A DNA stretch of 64,000 nucleotides from [Clostridium] citroniae WAL-17108 (GCF_000233455.1 NZ_JH376425.1:62001-126000), one strand, 5' to 3'; shown: positions 25,420-34,179, counted from the first letter of the stretch. Notes: generated by a model from the letters alone, not told the origin. Numbers and translations are program-made.

Positions 25420-26160
25420 ATGTTTTCAGGATTTTACACAGCTGCATCCGGTATGCTGATGAATCAGAGGTCACTTGACATGGCGGCCAACAATATTGCC
25501 AATGTGAAGACCAGCGGGTATAAGCCCAAACGTCTGATCAAGACCACCTTTGACCAGCAGCTGGTGCGGCAGATGAACGGACAGACCCAGGGACTGGGCC
25601 GGGGTTCCACCATATCGGTTGGCACCAGGGAAATAACTGCCCACGGGCAGGGAACGGTCACGGACACGGGACAGACCTATGACCTGGCGATCAACGGGGA
25701 CGGTTTCTTTGTGATCCAGGGAACGGACGGACAGTATCTGACCCGCAACGGCCATTTTGACCGGGACGGGGAAGGCAATCTGGTGCTTCCGGGCGTGGGT
25801 CAGGTCATGGGGGACGGCGGCCCTGTGTATGTGGATGAGGGCGGGTTCCGCGTGGGTTCGGACGGCATTATCTATGACAATGAGGACGGTGCGCTGGACC
25901 AGATCCAGATCGTGGTGCCGGACAATTACGACAATCTCACCTTTTATGACAATGGCACCTATGGAGCCGGGAATACAGTGGCGCTGGAGCAGGTGTATCC
26001 CACTGTGTATCAGGGAAAGCTGGAGGCATCCGGGGTGAACCTGAATAACGAGATGACAAGGGCCATGGAGGTCCAGAGAGCGTTCCAATCCTGTGGAAAG
26101 GCGCTGACCATCATAGACCAGATGAACCAGAAAACAGCTAACGATATCGGCAAGCTGTAG
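25420..26160 (+). CDS. flgF: Flagellar rod protein, FlgF/FlhO-like
   Basis: This is a rod component of the flagellar hook-basal body family. The N-terminus MFSGFYTAASGMLMNQRSLD, then NNIANVKTSGYKP, and the C-terminus MTRAMEVQRAFQSCGKAL are diagnostic of rod/hook proteins. With 246 residues and the paralog next door, the pair corresponds to the FlhO/FlhP (FlgF/FlgG) pair of Bacillus. I assign FlgF to this copy because its opening resembles FlhO; the two assignments could be swapped. It starts 5 bp after fliA. Confidence 0.82.
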   Translation: MFSGFYTAASGMLMNQRSLDMAANNIANVKTSGYKPKRLIKTTFDQQLVRQMNGQTQGLGRGSTISVGTREITAHGQGTVTDTGQTYDLAINGDGFFVIQGTDGQYLTRNGHFDRDGEGNLVLPGVGQVMGDGGPVYVDEGGFRVGSDGIIYDNEDGALDQIQIVVPDNYDNLTFYDNGTYGAGNTVALEQVYPTVYQGKLEASGVNLNNEMTRAMEVQRAFQSCGKALTIIDQMNQKTANDIGKL

Positions 26161-26171
26161 GGGGACCATAG

Positions 26172-26939
26172 ATGAATATATCATATTTTACGGCAGTATC
26201 GGCAATGAACGCATTTCAGAAGGATCTGGATGTGACTGCCAACAACATGGCAAATGTAAGCACCAACGGATATAAATCCATGCACAGCAGCTTTGACGAT
26301 CTGCTGTACACCCGGATGGATATGAGGCCCCAGGCCCAGGTCGGCCATGGGGTGAAAAATGACGGTCCGGGAACCGTGTTCCAGCAGGGAATCTTCCGCA
26401 AAACCGACCGGAAGCTGGATTTTGCCATATCCGGCAATGCATTTTTTGCAATCCAGACAAGTGAGGATGAGGAGGAACCGGCCTACACAAGGGACGGCGC
26501 ATTCCAGATCTCATCCACGGAGGACGGCAATTACCTGACCACCAGCGATGGAAGCTATGTGCTGGACCAGGACGGGGATCCCATTGAACTGGAGTATAAG
26601 CAGTCGGAAGATGGCGGGGACGGCACGCCCGGAGAGCTGGACCTGGATCATCTGGCAGAGCAGATCGGCCTGTTTGTGTGCGAGAATCCCGAAGGGCTGA
26701 TGCACGCTGGCGTGAACCTGTTCCGCACCGGAGAGACATCCGGCGAATGGGTGTCCATCGAGGATCTGGATGACGAGGAGGAGAAAAGCAAGGTCCTTAC
26801 CATGACCCTGGAGCTTTCCAATTCCAATATGTCCACCGAGATGGTAAATTTGATGCAGACGCAGCGTGCGTTCCAGCTTAACAGCAGGATCGTCAGTACG
26901 GCGGATCAGATGGAAGAGATGATTAATAGCCTGCGGTAA
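26172..26939 (+). CDS. flgG: Flagellar distal rod protein, FlgG/FlhP-like
   Basis: This is the second rod protein of the pair. Its N-terminal segments AMNAFQKDLDVTANNMANVS and TNGYKSMHSSFDDLLYTRM resemble FlgG. Its C-terminus NMSTEMVNLMQTQRAFQLNS is the standard rod/hook coiled-coil helix. It has 255 residues. An acidic stretch around residues 190-207 (Asp/Glu-rich) is unusual. It follows the previous rod gene by 11 bp and is followed by fapA. Confidence 0.85.
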   Translation: MNISYFTAVSAMNAFQKDLDVTANNMANVSTNGYKSMHSSFDDLLYTRMDMRPQAQVGHGVKNDGPGTVFQQGIFRKTDRKLDFAISGNAFFAIQTSEDEEEPAYTRDGAFQISSTEDGNYLTTSDGSYVLDQDGDPIELEYKQSEDGGDGTPGELDLDHLAEQIGLFVCENPEGLMHAGVNLFRTGETSGEWVSIEDLDDEEEKSKVLTMTLELSNSNMSTEMVNLMQTQRAFQLNSRIVSTADQMEEMINSLR

Positions 26940-26973
26940 GGCAGTATAAGAATTGCTGAAAGGGGGGATGTCC

Positions 26974-28845
26974 ATGAACGAAAAAAGCCTGATATTCAGT
27001 TTGTTTTCCAAGTTTCTTGAGGATGAAAAGGACGATATATCCCCGGAAGAAAGCGGGACAGATAAAAAAGAGAGTGAGACAGAGGACGGGGGAACGTCCA
27101 AGGATGGCGCGGGGGGTGCACAGAGCCGTGGAAGAGCGGAGGGTGCGCAGAGCCGTGGAAGAACGGGGGATGCGCAGAGCCGCGAAAGAACGGGGGATGC
27201 GCAGCACTATGGAAAAGCGGAGGATGCACAGTTTTATGGAAAAGCGGAGGATGCGCAGCACCGGAAAGAGGGACGCGGCTTGGCGGATGACGGTCATGAT
27301 CACCGGGTAGAGACGGTGGAGGACTGGAACGAGGCGGAACAGAAACGCCGGATACAGCTGGAACGGGAACTTTTAGGAGAAGCCGCGGTATTGGATGATT
27401 CTGAAGGTAAGGATCTGTTGGTTTTAAATGAAAAAGACCGGGAGGAAGTATCTTCAGATGCGGAAGAACCGGACATGGACGCCCATGCAGAACTTATGGT
27501 GTCGGACGATAAGATGGAAGTTTCCATGATGCTGTACGGGCCGCAGGGCAGCGGTGAACACATCTCCATAGAGATGGTGCGTGAGGCGCTGGAAAAGAAA
27601 GGGATCTGTTTTGGCATAGACGAGGAGAAGGTCGCAGCTATGGTCAGGGAACAGCAGTATCTCCAGATGGCCATAATAGCAAAAGGCCAGCCGCCCCTGA
27701 ACGGGGATGACGGTCATATTAAGGATTATTTTCCCAGAAAACCCCAGATAAAGTATGCGTCCAAGGGCAACGGCGGGATTGATTTTAAGAGCATGAACCT
27801 GATCCATAACGTGAAAAAGGGGGACGTGGTCTGTGAGATTTCCATGCCCACGGAGCCGGAGGACGGAATGGATGTATTCGGCCAGCCGGTCCGCGGCAAA
27901 AACGGCACCATGCCGCCCATTCCCCAGGGAAAGAACATTGTATACTCACCGGAGCGGGATAAGCTTCTGACGGCCTGCGAGGGCAATCTGACATTCCGGT
28001 CCGGGCGTTTTCATGTGGAAAATGTATTTTCCGTGTCCGGAAATGTTGACAACTCCATTGGAAATATTGATTTTACCGGAAGCGTTATGGTGCACGGGGA
28101 TGTGCTGGAGGGATACAGTGTCACGGCCAAGGGCGATATCACGGTAATGGGAATTGTGGAAGGCGCCCATCTGAAGGCCGGCGGGGATATCCTGCTTCAT
28201 AAAGGAATGCGGGGCATGAAATCGGGAGTGCTTGAGGCGGAGGGAGATATCACGGCCAAATTCCTGGAGGACTGCAGCATTTTTGTAAAAAATAATATCC
28301 AGGCAGAATATATCATCAATTCCGAGGTGTCCTGCGGGCACAACCTGACACTCATCGGTAAAAGAGGCGCGCTGATCGGCGGGAATTGTTCGGTTTATAA
28401 CTGCATGAACGTAAAGGCGGTGGGGGCGCCCAGCCACATCACAACAGCCATAACCCTGGGCCTTACCCCACAGCTTTTAGAGGAGATGGAGGCCCTTGGA
28501 AAGGAATTGCTTATGCTTTCCAGAAAACTGACCGAGATTAACAAGGATATCTCATATCTCAGCGGAAAGCTTAAGGAAGGTACCATCACACCATCCCAAA
28601 GGGACCGCCTTGCAAAGCTGAAGCTGGAAGCGCCCATCAACACGTTAAAAGAGAAAAAATTAAAACAGCAGGCAGCGGAGCTGTCAAAAAAGCTCCGCGA
28701 GGTGGGAAAATCCAGGCTTACGGCCAGGGAAGTGTATCCCGGAACCGTAATCAATATCGGGGATTGCAAGATGAGCATCACCAAGAAGGAGGACAGCTGT
28801 TCCTTCTACTATCTTGACGGGGAAATCAGGAAAGGAATTCGTTAA
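26974..28845 (+). CDS. FapA family protein (DUF342)
   Basis: The start at 26974 lies 6 bp after AAGGGGGG; the upstream TTG and ATG are less well placed. Residues 1-110 are polar and include six nine-residue repeats (GAQSRGRAE type). The rest is the DUF342/FapA architecture: an N-terminal alpha/beta part (about 170-290), a right-handed beta-helix with GNVDNSIGNIDFTGSVMVHG, AKGDITVMGIVEGA and AGGDILLHKGM, then a coiled coil (about 490-580) and a small C-terminal domain. DUF342 proteins have been linked to flagellar assembly or polar organisation in some bacteria. Here the gene is cotranscribed with flagellar genes and overlaps the next start by 1 bp. Its exact role is unknown. Confidence 0.85.
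   Translation: MNEKSLIFSLFSKFLEDEKDDISPEESGTDKKESETEDGGTSKDGAGGAQSRGRAEGAQSRGRTGDAQSRERTGDAQHYGKAEDAQFYGKAEDAQHRKEGRGLADDGHDHRVETVEDWNEAEQKRRIQLERELLGEAAVLDDSEGKDLLVLNEKDREEVSSDAEEPDMDAHAELMVSDDKMEVSMMLYGPQGSGEHISIEMVREALEKKGICFGIDEEKVAAMVREQQYLQMAIIAKGQPPLNGDDGHIKDYFPRKPQIKYASKGNGGIDFKSMNLIHNVKKGDVVCEISMPTEPEDGMDVFGQPVRGKNGTMPPIPQGKNIVYSPERDKLLTACEGNLTFRSGRFHVENVFSVSGNVDNSIGNIDFTGSVMVHGDVLEGYSVTAKGDITVMGIVEGAHLKAGGDILLHKGMRGMKSGVLEAEGDITAKFLEDCSIFVKNNIQAEYIINSEVSCGHNLTLIGKRGALIGGNCSVYNCMNVKAVGAPSHITTAITLGLTPQLLEEMEALGKELLMLSRKLTEINKDISYLSGKLKEGTITPSQRDRLAKLKLEAPINTLKEKKLKQQAAELSKKLREVGKSRLTAREVYPGTVINIGDCKMSITKKEDSCSFYYLDGEIRKGIR
27115..27270 (+). repeat. 27-bp tandem repeat encoding nine-residue units in the FapA-like protein
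   Basis: There are five full units and one partial unit of 27 bp. The second residue pair is invariably Ala-Gln (GAQ or DAQ), followed by SRGR-, HYGK- or FYGK-type variants. Sequence is most conserved between neighbouring units, which suggests recent slippage. The reading frame is kept. Confidence 0.85.
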
Positions 28846-30245
28846 TGGCAGACATCCTACGGGTGACATCTCCGGTCATCAACAAGAATATCATACAGAC
28901 GGACAAGGCGTTAAAGGACCCCTCGGTTCCGTTTGACATGCAGGAGATCCGGCACATTACAAAGAATCCTGAGGGCAGCGGCCTTCTGGGACATCACAAT
29001 GTGCTGGAACGGGAAGCCGGCGCCGCCACCCTGATGAACCTGTTAAAAGACCCGGCAGTGACGGTCAACTATCTGAAAAATATTTACATGCTGGAGGAGA
29101 TCATCAACCTCCTTCCGGTGAATAACAATACTATGACCCAGGAGATCCGCCAGCTTTTTGACGCTTTATTGATCAACCCGGAGCACATTGTAGACGAACT
29201 GGTGGATCAGGAGTATGCTTCCACGCTGTTTAAGGGAGAACTGTTTGACTTCCTAAGAGGGATGTTAAGTGACAAGCCGGAACTGAGGATGGAGACGGCG
29301 GAGCTCTTAAAGGCGGTCAACGGCAGTATATCCAGGCAGGATGTACTGGACTCCGTGGCTAACAGTCTGGAATACCTGTCCGAACAGCTTTCAGGGAGCA
29401 GGACGCTGGCGGGAATATTTGCGCAGCTGGGAGAGCGGGTCAGGCAGGTACAGGGCGGGCAGGAATTTGAGGCCCTGAAAGCAGATGTGCAGCAGGCTTT
29501 AAAGGAACTGGAGGGAAGCGTGCTCTACACGCCCCAGACAGCCCGGGTGATCCCCAATATCATGTACAATATGTCGCGTTACCAGGACAATGACGCATAT
29601 CTCCAGGAGGCCCTTATGAATCTTCTCATCCATGTGAACAGCAGGGAGGACAAGGGACGTTTGCGGGAGCTGGTACGGCAGTACATAACCAGTTTCCAGG
29701 AGCCGGAGCACCTGGTGAACCGGTCCCGGATCATGGATACGCTGGCAAAGATCATTGCAAAGCAGGACCGGGAGACTCCCATGAACAGCCTGAACGGGGA
29801 GAGGATCGAAAAGATCATCACAAGCCTTTTATCCTCACCCTGCAACTATACGCCCCTTCTGCATTTTGTGATTCCGGTGGATTATGAGGGCATGAAAGCA
29901 TTTTCCGAACTTTGGATCGATCCCAAGGATGAAGGCCGGGGAGGCGACCGGGCGGAGGGAGAGGGAAACCATGTCCATGTGCTGATTACCTTTGATATAC
30001 CGGGGATCGGGCAGATGGAGGCGGAATTCATGATGGCGGGCAGGGAGCTGGGATTTCATCTGTATTGCCCGGAATCGTACACAGAAATATTTGAGGGCCT
30101 GATCCCGGAATTCCGCGGTATTATGGAAGAACACGGGTATAGGGCGGCTGACATAGAAGTAGAGCGCATGGACCATGTGCGCAGCCTGATGGAGGTATTC
30201 AAAAACCTGCCATTCAAAAGGACGGGTGTGGATGTCAAAATATAA
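28845..30245 (+). CDS. Flagellar-operon protein with FliK-like C-terminal domain (YlqG-like)
   Basis: This is a 466-residue mostly helical protein of uncertain function. The C-terminal about 130 residues (from PLLHFVIPVDYEG through ITFDIPGIGQMEAEFMMAG to GYRAADIEVER) resemble the hook-length-control domain of FliK, with the typical L/I-x-I-P-x-x-G-x-M-E-A-E strand. A Gly/Arg/Glu insert lies near residue 365. The next gene encodes a free FlhB C-terminal domain, so the pair matches the Bacillus ylqG-ylqH arrangement. It overlaps fapA by 1 bp and the FlhX gene by 14 bp. The FliK-like reading is by eye. Confidence 0.65.
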   Translation: MADILRVTSPVINKNIIQTDKALKDPSVPFDMQEIRHITKNPEGSGLLGHHNVLEREAGAATLMNLLKDPAVTVNYLKNIYMLEEIINLLPVNNNTMTQEIRQLFDALLINPEHIVDELVDQEYASTLFKGELFDFLRGMLSDKPELRMETAELLKAVNGSISRQDVLDSVANSLEYLSEQLSGSRTLAGIFAQLGERVRQVQGGQEFEALKADVQQALKELEGSVLYTPQTARVIPNIMYNMSRYQDNDAYLQEALMNLLIHVNSREDKGRLRELVRQYITSFQEPEHLVNRSRIMDTLAKIIAKQDRETPMNSLNGERIEKIITSLLSSPCNYTPLLHFVIPVDYEGMKAFSELWIDPKDEGRGGDRAEGEGNHVHVLITFDIPGIGQMEAEFMMAGRELGFHLYCPESYTEIFEGLIPEFRGIMEEHGYRAADIEVERMDHVRSLMEVFKNLPFKRTGVDVKI

Positions 30246-30687
30246 GAAGAATAAAGCAGTTGCTTTAAAATACAATGCAGCCGAGGACGCGTCACCGGTG
30301 GTGATCGCTTCCGGTTACGGCACGGTTGCGGAGCATATCATTGATATTGCAGAGAAAAAGGGGATTCCCGTATTCAAGGATGACAGCGCGGCCTCCCTTC
30401 TGTGTATGCTGGACGTGGGGAGCAATATCCCGGTGGAGCTTTACGAGGTGGTGGCGGCAATTTATTGTAAGCTGATTGAAACCTCGGCTCAGATTCGGGG
30501 GATTGAGGATGCGGAGGGCGTGAGGAAGGGGAATGCGGCGGGAGACGGCAGTGCCGCGGACAAAACAGGAGATGGTAATACTGCGGGCAGAACCGGCGTT
30601 GGCAGTATGGGCAACGGAAGTTCCAGCCGTTTGTGCCGGAATCTGGCATCCAAACGGAACAGGGATGGTGGAGAAATCAGAGAATAA
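30232..30687 (+). CDS. FlhB C-terminal domain homolog (FlhX/YlqH type)
   Basis: This small protein is equivalent to the cytoplasmic domain of the export switch FlhB after its NPTH cleavage site. Segments KKNKAVALKYN, PVVIASGYGTVAEHIIDIAE, KKGIPVFKDDSAASLL and VPVELYEVVAAI-like match FlhB residues after the cleavage motif. It has no membrane helices and no NPTH. The start at 30232 overlaps the preceding gene by 14 bp. A Gly/Ala/Asn-rich low-complexity tail begins near residue 95. Full-length flhB lies at 50758. FlhX-type proteins can partly replace the FlhB C domain in Bacillus. Confidence 0.82.
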   Translation: MSKYKKNKAVALKYNAAEDASPVVIASGYGTVAEHIIDIAEKKGIPVFKDDSAASLLCMLDVGSNIPVELYEVVAAIYCKLIETSAQIRGIEDAEGVRKGNAAGDGSAADKTGDGNTAGRTGVGSMGNGSSSRLCRNLASKRNRDGGEIRE

Positions 30688-30744
30688 AGAGAACAGCAGG
30701 CAGGCAACAGACGATAACAGGACGATAACAGGGGGGTGGGGAAC

Positions 30745-31419
30745 ATGGTTGAATTGCTGGACGGATATGTTGGATCATCGTGTGTCATGAAAGCAAAGAA
30801 TAACGACCTGATCAGCATGGGAGTCCTGCACAGGATCGGAAAGAATTTTATTGATGTGGGAAGCTCACGCAATGAATTGCCCACCATACCATATAACCTT
30901 TTGGTAAAGATTGAGGTATATAATACACAGCTGGGATTCAAGGTACTGATCGGGAGAGTGTACCTGTCATCTCCCAAACTGGCGCGTATCATTGATCTCA
31001 ATGAGGCCACCAATGACGAAAGGCGGGAGTATTTCCGGATCAGTACAAGGGACAAAGCGGTGATCTATAACTGCATGCGCGGAGATGAGCTGATGAACCC
31101 AGGGGAGGAATCAGAGCATGATTCTACAGGGGATTCTGCGGATTACAACGGGCTTAAGGTTCAGCTGGTGGATATCAGCCTGGGCGGCCTGATGTTCAGA
31201 ACGGATGAGATATTCAAGATCAATGACCGTCTTAATATCGTGATCCCCGCCATGGGCGATTCCATGCTGTTTGCGTGCGAGGTGCGCAGGCAGATAAACC
31301 GGCCGGAAGGCGGCTATGGCTACGGATGCGAGTTTATGGAGATGGCAACCAGGCAGGAGGACCTGCTGTACCGTTATATTCTTAGACGGCAGGGGGACCA
31401 GCTTCGGAGGATACGGTGA
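30745..31419 (+). CDS. PilZ-domain protein, YcgR-like
   Basis: This is a probable c-di-GMP receptor acting on the flagellar motor. The 224-residue protein has an N-terminal YcgR/PilZN-like beta domain (about 1-95) and a C-terminal PilZ domain. The PilZ domain carries both nucleotide-binding motifs: RREYFR (R-x3-R type) near residue 92 and DISLGG (D/N-x-S-x-x-G) near 145. The ATG at 30745 follows a G-rich ribosome site; a GTG at 30736 is less likely. YcgR-type proteins brake flagella when c-di-GMP is high. Its location inside the operon supports that role. No diguanylate cyclase is seen in the window. Confidence 0.88.
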   Translation: MVELLDGYVGSSCVMKAKNNDLISMGVLHRIGKNFIDVGSSRNELPTIPYNLLVKIEVYNTQLGFKVLIGRVYLSSPKLARIIDLNEATNDERREYFRISTRDKAVIYNCMRGDELMNPGEESEHDSTGDSADYNGLKVQLVDISLGGLMFRTDEIFKINDRLNIVIPAMGDSMLFACEVRRQINRPEGGYGYGCEFMEMATRQEDLLYRYILRRQGDQLRRIR

Positions 31420-31482
31420 GAGCAGGGATATGAGGAGTACGGATGAGATTAAATGAGGTCAAGTCAGGAGGAAGCGCGGGAG

Positions 31483-32424
31483 ATGGCTTATAAGAAATCT
31501 AAAGACCGGCGCGTGGTCAGGAACCGGCGGGTAATGATCTATACGTTCCTGCTTATCCTGGCCTTGTTTTATATATCGGCTCACAGGACGCTGGAAAAGG
31601 AGAGGGGTGCTGACAGGGCGGAAGTGGAGATGATGGCCGGTGGAGATGGGACGGCGAAAGTATTGGATGGGGCGGCGGATGCCGGGGAAGCGGACCCACT
31701 GATGGAGGCTGGAACATCAGCCAGGCCGGCGAAAGCGCAATCAGAGGTATGGTCCGGGGAAACCGGGCTGACAGCAGGACAGGCCAGCCGGAAATGTGAG
31801 CAGGATGCTAACAGGGCGCAGGGAGATGAACTGATAATCGGTGAAAGCGACCTTTGGTGCCTGATTCTTACCAATGCGGAATATCCCGTACCAGAGGACT
31901 ATACGGTGGAGTTACAGGTGATTCCTGGGACGGAACAGTCTGTGGATGTGAGGATCTACGAGCCTCTTATGGAAATGCTGGATGCCATGAGGGAACAGGG
32001 GCTTGCCCCAATCATATGCTCCGGATACCGGACGCTGGATAAGCAGGAAAAGCTGTTTAACAGGAAGGTGCAGTCCTATGTGAGGAGAGGCCACACAAAG
32101 GAAGAATCCTACGCACTTGCAAGGCAGACCATTTCAATTCCCGGTTCAGGGGAGCATTGCCTGGGTCTGGCTGTGGATTTCTATACGAAGAAATATCATA
32201 AGCTTGAGAAAGCATTTGAGAATACGCCGGAAGGAAAGTGGCTGATGGAACACGCCCAGGAGTATGGATTTATCATGCGTTACGGGGAAGATAAGGTGAA
32301 TATAACCGGAATTGAGTATGAACCGTGGCATTACCGGTACGTGGGTGTGGAAGCGGCGGAGTATATAAAGGAACACAATCTTTCATTGGAAGAATTTTAT
32401 ATTGAACAGAGTCTTTATGGATAA
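31483..32424 (+). CDS. Membrane-anchored D-alanyl-D-alanine carboxypeptidase, VanY/M15 family
   Basis: This is a zinc peptidase that trims the terminal D-Ala of peptidoglycan stems. The start at 31483 follows AGGAGG with 10-bp spacing. One N-terminal membrane helix (about residues 17-35) and a variable Ala/Gly/Glu linker to about 125 lead to the catalytic domain. Its motifs are CSGYRTLDKQEKLFN, GEHCLGLAVDFY (H-x6-D zinc motif) and EPWHYRYVG. It is the last gene of the first flagellar operon before a terminator, so it may help the rod or hook pass through the wall; that link is inference. General wall turnover is the alternative. Confidence 0.88.
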   Translation: MAYKKSKDRRVVRNRRVMIYTFLLILALFYISAHRTLEKERGADRAEVEMMAGGDGTAKVLDGAADAGEADPLMEAGTSARPAKAQSEVWSGETGLTAGQASRKCEQDANRAQGDELIIGESDLWCLILTNAEYPVPEDYTVELQVIPGTEQSVDVRIYEPLMEMLDAMREQGLAPIICSGYRTLDKQEKLFNRKVQSYVRRGHTKEESYALARQTISIPGSGEHCLGLAVDFYTKKYHKLEKAFENTPEGKWLMEHAQEYGFIMRYGEDKVNITGIEYEPWHYRYVGVEAAEYIKEHNLSLEEFYIEQSLYG

Positions 32425-32463
32425 AGTGCACATAAATCGTAAATGATTTTTGTGCACTTTTTT
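32423..32463 (+). terminator. Terminator of the first flagellar operon
   Basis: A 16-bp stem with one mismatch pairs 32423-32438 with 32445-32460 around a 6-nt loop. Its outer arm ends in a T-run (TTTTTT at 32458-32463). It lies right at the vanY stop codon. Confidence 0.82.
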
Positions 32464-32465
32464 GG

Positions 32466-32493
32466 TAAATAAAAGAGGAGGGGTGTACGATAA
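32466..32493 (+). promoter_or_regulatory. Probable sigma-28 promoter of the flagellin gene
   Basis: TAAA (32466-32469), a 16-bp spacer and TACGATAA (32486-32493) resemble the sigma-28 consensus TAAA-N15-GCCGATAA. It shares CGATAA with the better match before flgM. It would give a leader of about 130 nt. Confidence 0.48.
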
Positions 32494-32585
32494 ATATTAC
32501 AGAGCGGAAGGGATGGTATGTTTCGGAAGCTTAGTCCAGTGTCAGACAGGGCCCGTCCGGCATTGGGAGAAACATTTTTAAAACA

Positions 32586-32625
32586 GGGAAAAGGAATTCC
32601 CGGAACAATATAATTACATGGAGGT
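32586..32625 (+). promoter_or_regulatory. Candidate CsrA-binding sites in the flagellin mRNA leader
   Basis: GGGAA (32586-32590) pairs with TTCCC (32597-32601) and presents AAGGAA, with the GGA core, in its loop. A second site, TTACATGGAGGT (32614-32625), covers the Shine-Dalgarno sequence. Paired sites of this kind let CsrA block hag translation in Bacillus subtilis. fliW and csrA are encoded at 40463-41178. Confidence 0.5.
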
Positions 32626-32632
32626 AATTAGT

Positions 32633-34138
32633 ATGAGGATTCAACACAATATCATGGCATTAAATTCCAGCAGGCAGCTGGGCGTGAACAACAGTGCAGT
32701 ATCTAAGTCGCTTGAGAAGTTGTCATCCGGTTACAGAATCAACCGTGCAGGTGATGACGCGGCAGGTCTGGCTATTTCCGAAAAGATGAGAGCACAGATC
32801 AAGGGATTAACTGCTGCAAGCGACAACTCACAGGATGCGATTTCTTTGGTGCAGACAGCGGAAGGCGGACTGCAGGAAGTTCATTCTATGCTGAATCGTA
32901 TGGAAGAATTGGCTACCAAGTCATCTAATGGTACTTATACAGATGATGTGGATAGGAAGGCTTTACAAGATGAAGTTGATGCGCTGAAGGATGAGATCAA
33001 CCGTATTGCAGATAGTACTAATTTTAATGGAATTAAGTTGCTCGATGGTTCCATGGGACTAGGATCAGCTGGAAAAATTGACACTGTTACGGCAGCTGCA
33101 GATAAGACCCATTTAGATGCAGCAACTCAATTTACTTTGTCTGCACCTGAGGGATACAGTGTAAAAATTGTTAATGGCGAAAAGGGAAAAGGTAGCTCAG
33201 CTTCTTGGGGAGGAGATAAACTTCTTACAATTACCTTAGATGGTGATGAGACTCATGCATATTCGCAAAAAGAGATAGATGCCTTGATAAATAGTGCAAC
33301 GGGAGTTCCAGAGGGCGCAGCAGGTAAGGTAAAATTGACTGTAGACAGAGACTTTAAGGTTGGCGCAGCAGGTGTAGCAGGTGGATCAGACTTAATTACA
33401 TTAAAGTCTGAAGCAGCAAAAGCAGCCTCTAAAAAAGGTGCAGCAGAGAAACTAACTGTTACTTCTACAAAGGCAGGAGATGTTGGTTCAGTATTCAAAA
33501 TTGTTGCCGGTGGAACGGCAGAGCTTGGAGCAGTACGTGGGGCGGATGGAAATGTGACTGTTAACATTGAAAGTGGAAAGTCATATAGTGCAAGCGATAT
33601 AAATAAGATGTTAGGTGCAGCTGGTGCTGAAATGACAGTTGATTTTGATGGAACAATGACAGGAACAGATCTGCAGACAGAGACAGCAGGAGCAGGCGTT
33701 GGTCTAACATTAGCAGGTGGCACAGGACTTGCAAATGGTGGTGGACTTAAGTTGCAGATAGGAGATACTAACGATTCATGGAACCAATTGGATTTGTCAA
33801 TAGCAGATATGCATGTAAGCAATCTTGGTATTGGTGACATTAATATCGGAAACAGAGATGGCGCATCCGCAGCCATCAGCAAAATCACCGATGCCATCAA
33901 CCAAGTATCCACCAGCCGTGGCAAACTGGGCGCGATCCAGAACCGTCTTGAGCACACCATTAACAATCTGGGGGTTACCACAGAGAACATAACAGCAGCC
34001 GAGTCCCGTATCCGTGACGTAGACATGGCAAAAGAGATGATGGAATTCACAAAGAACAGCGTTCTGATGCAGTCTGCACAGGCTATGCTGGCACAGGCTA
34101 ATCAGCAGCCACAGTCCATCTTACAGTTATTACAGTAA
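32633..34138 (+). CDS. hag: Flagellin
   Basis: Flagellin is the filament subunit, exported and polymerised under the FliD cap. The start at 32633 follows GGAGGTAATT. The N-terminal D0/D1 region (MRIQHNIMALNSSRQLGVNN, SGYRINRAGDDAAGLAISEK) and the C-terminal region (RDVDMAKEMMEFTKNSVLMQ, SAQAMLAQANQQPQSIL) are canonical. The central residues about 145-405 are a variable, Ala/Gly/Thr-rich surface domain. That part of the gene (about 33060-33840) is visibly richer in A and T than the ends, suggesting domain exchange. The gene is monocistronic, between terminators at 32423 and 34180. Confidence 0.97.
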   Translation: MRIQHNIMALNSSRQLGVNNSAVSKSLEKLSSGYRINRAGDDAAGLAISEKMRAQIKGLTAASDNSQDAISLVQTAEGGLQEVHSMLNRMEELATKSSNGTYTDDVDRKALQDEVDALKDEINRIADSTNFNGIKLLDGSMGLGSAGKIDTVTAAADKTHLDAATQFTLSAPEGYSVKIVNGEKGKGSSASWGGDKLLTITLDGDETHAYSQKEIDALINSATGVPEGAAGKVKLTVDRDFKVGAAGVAGGSDLITLKSEAAKAASKKGAAEKLTVTSTKAGDVGSVFKIVAGGTAELGAVRGADGNVTVNIESGKSYSASDINKMLGAAGAEMTVDFDGTMTGTDLQTETAGAGVGLTLAGGTGLANGGGLKLQIGDTNDSWNQLDLSIADMHVSNLGIGDINIGNRDGASAAISKITDAINQVSTSRGKLGAIQNRLEHTINNLGVTTENITAAESRIRDVDMAKEMMEFTKNSVLMQSAQAMLAQANQQPQSILQLLQ

Positions 34139-34179
34139 TATTCTTAAGTATATGCTTTAAACCAGAAATAAAAGATAAG

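Noticed and set aside
33253..34050. 265-codon minus-strand ORF within the flagellin gene
   Set aside because: It is antisense to the flagellin coding region with Ser/Pro-rich low-complexity translation and no start signals. It is a shadow of flagellin codon bias.
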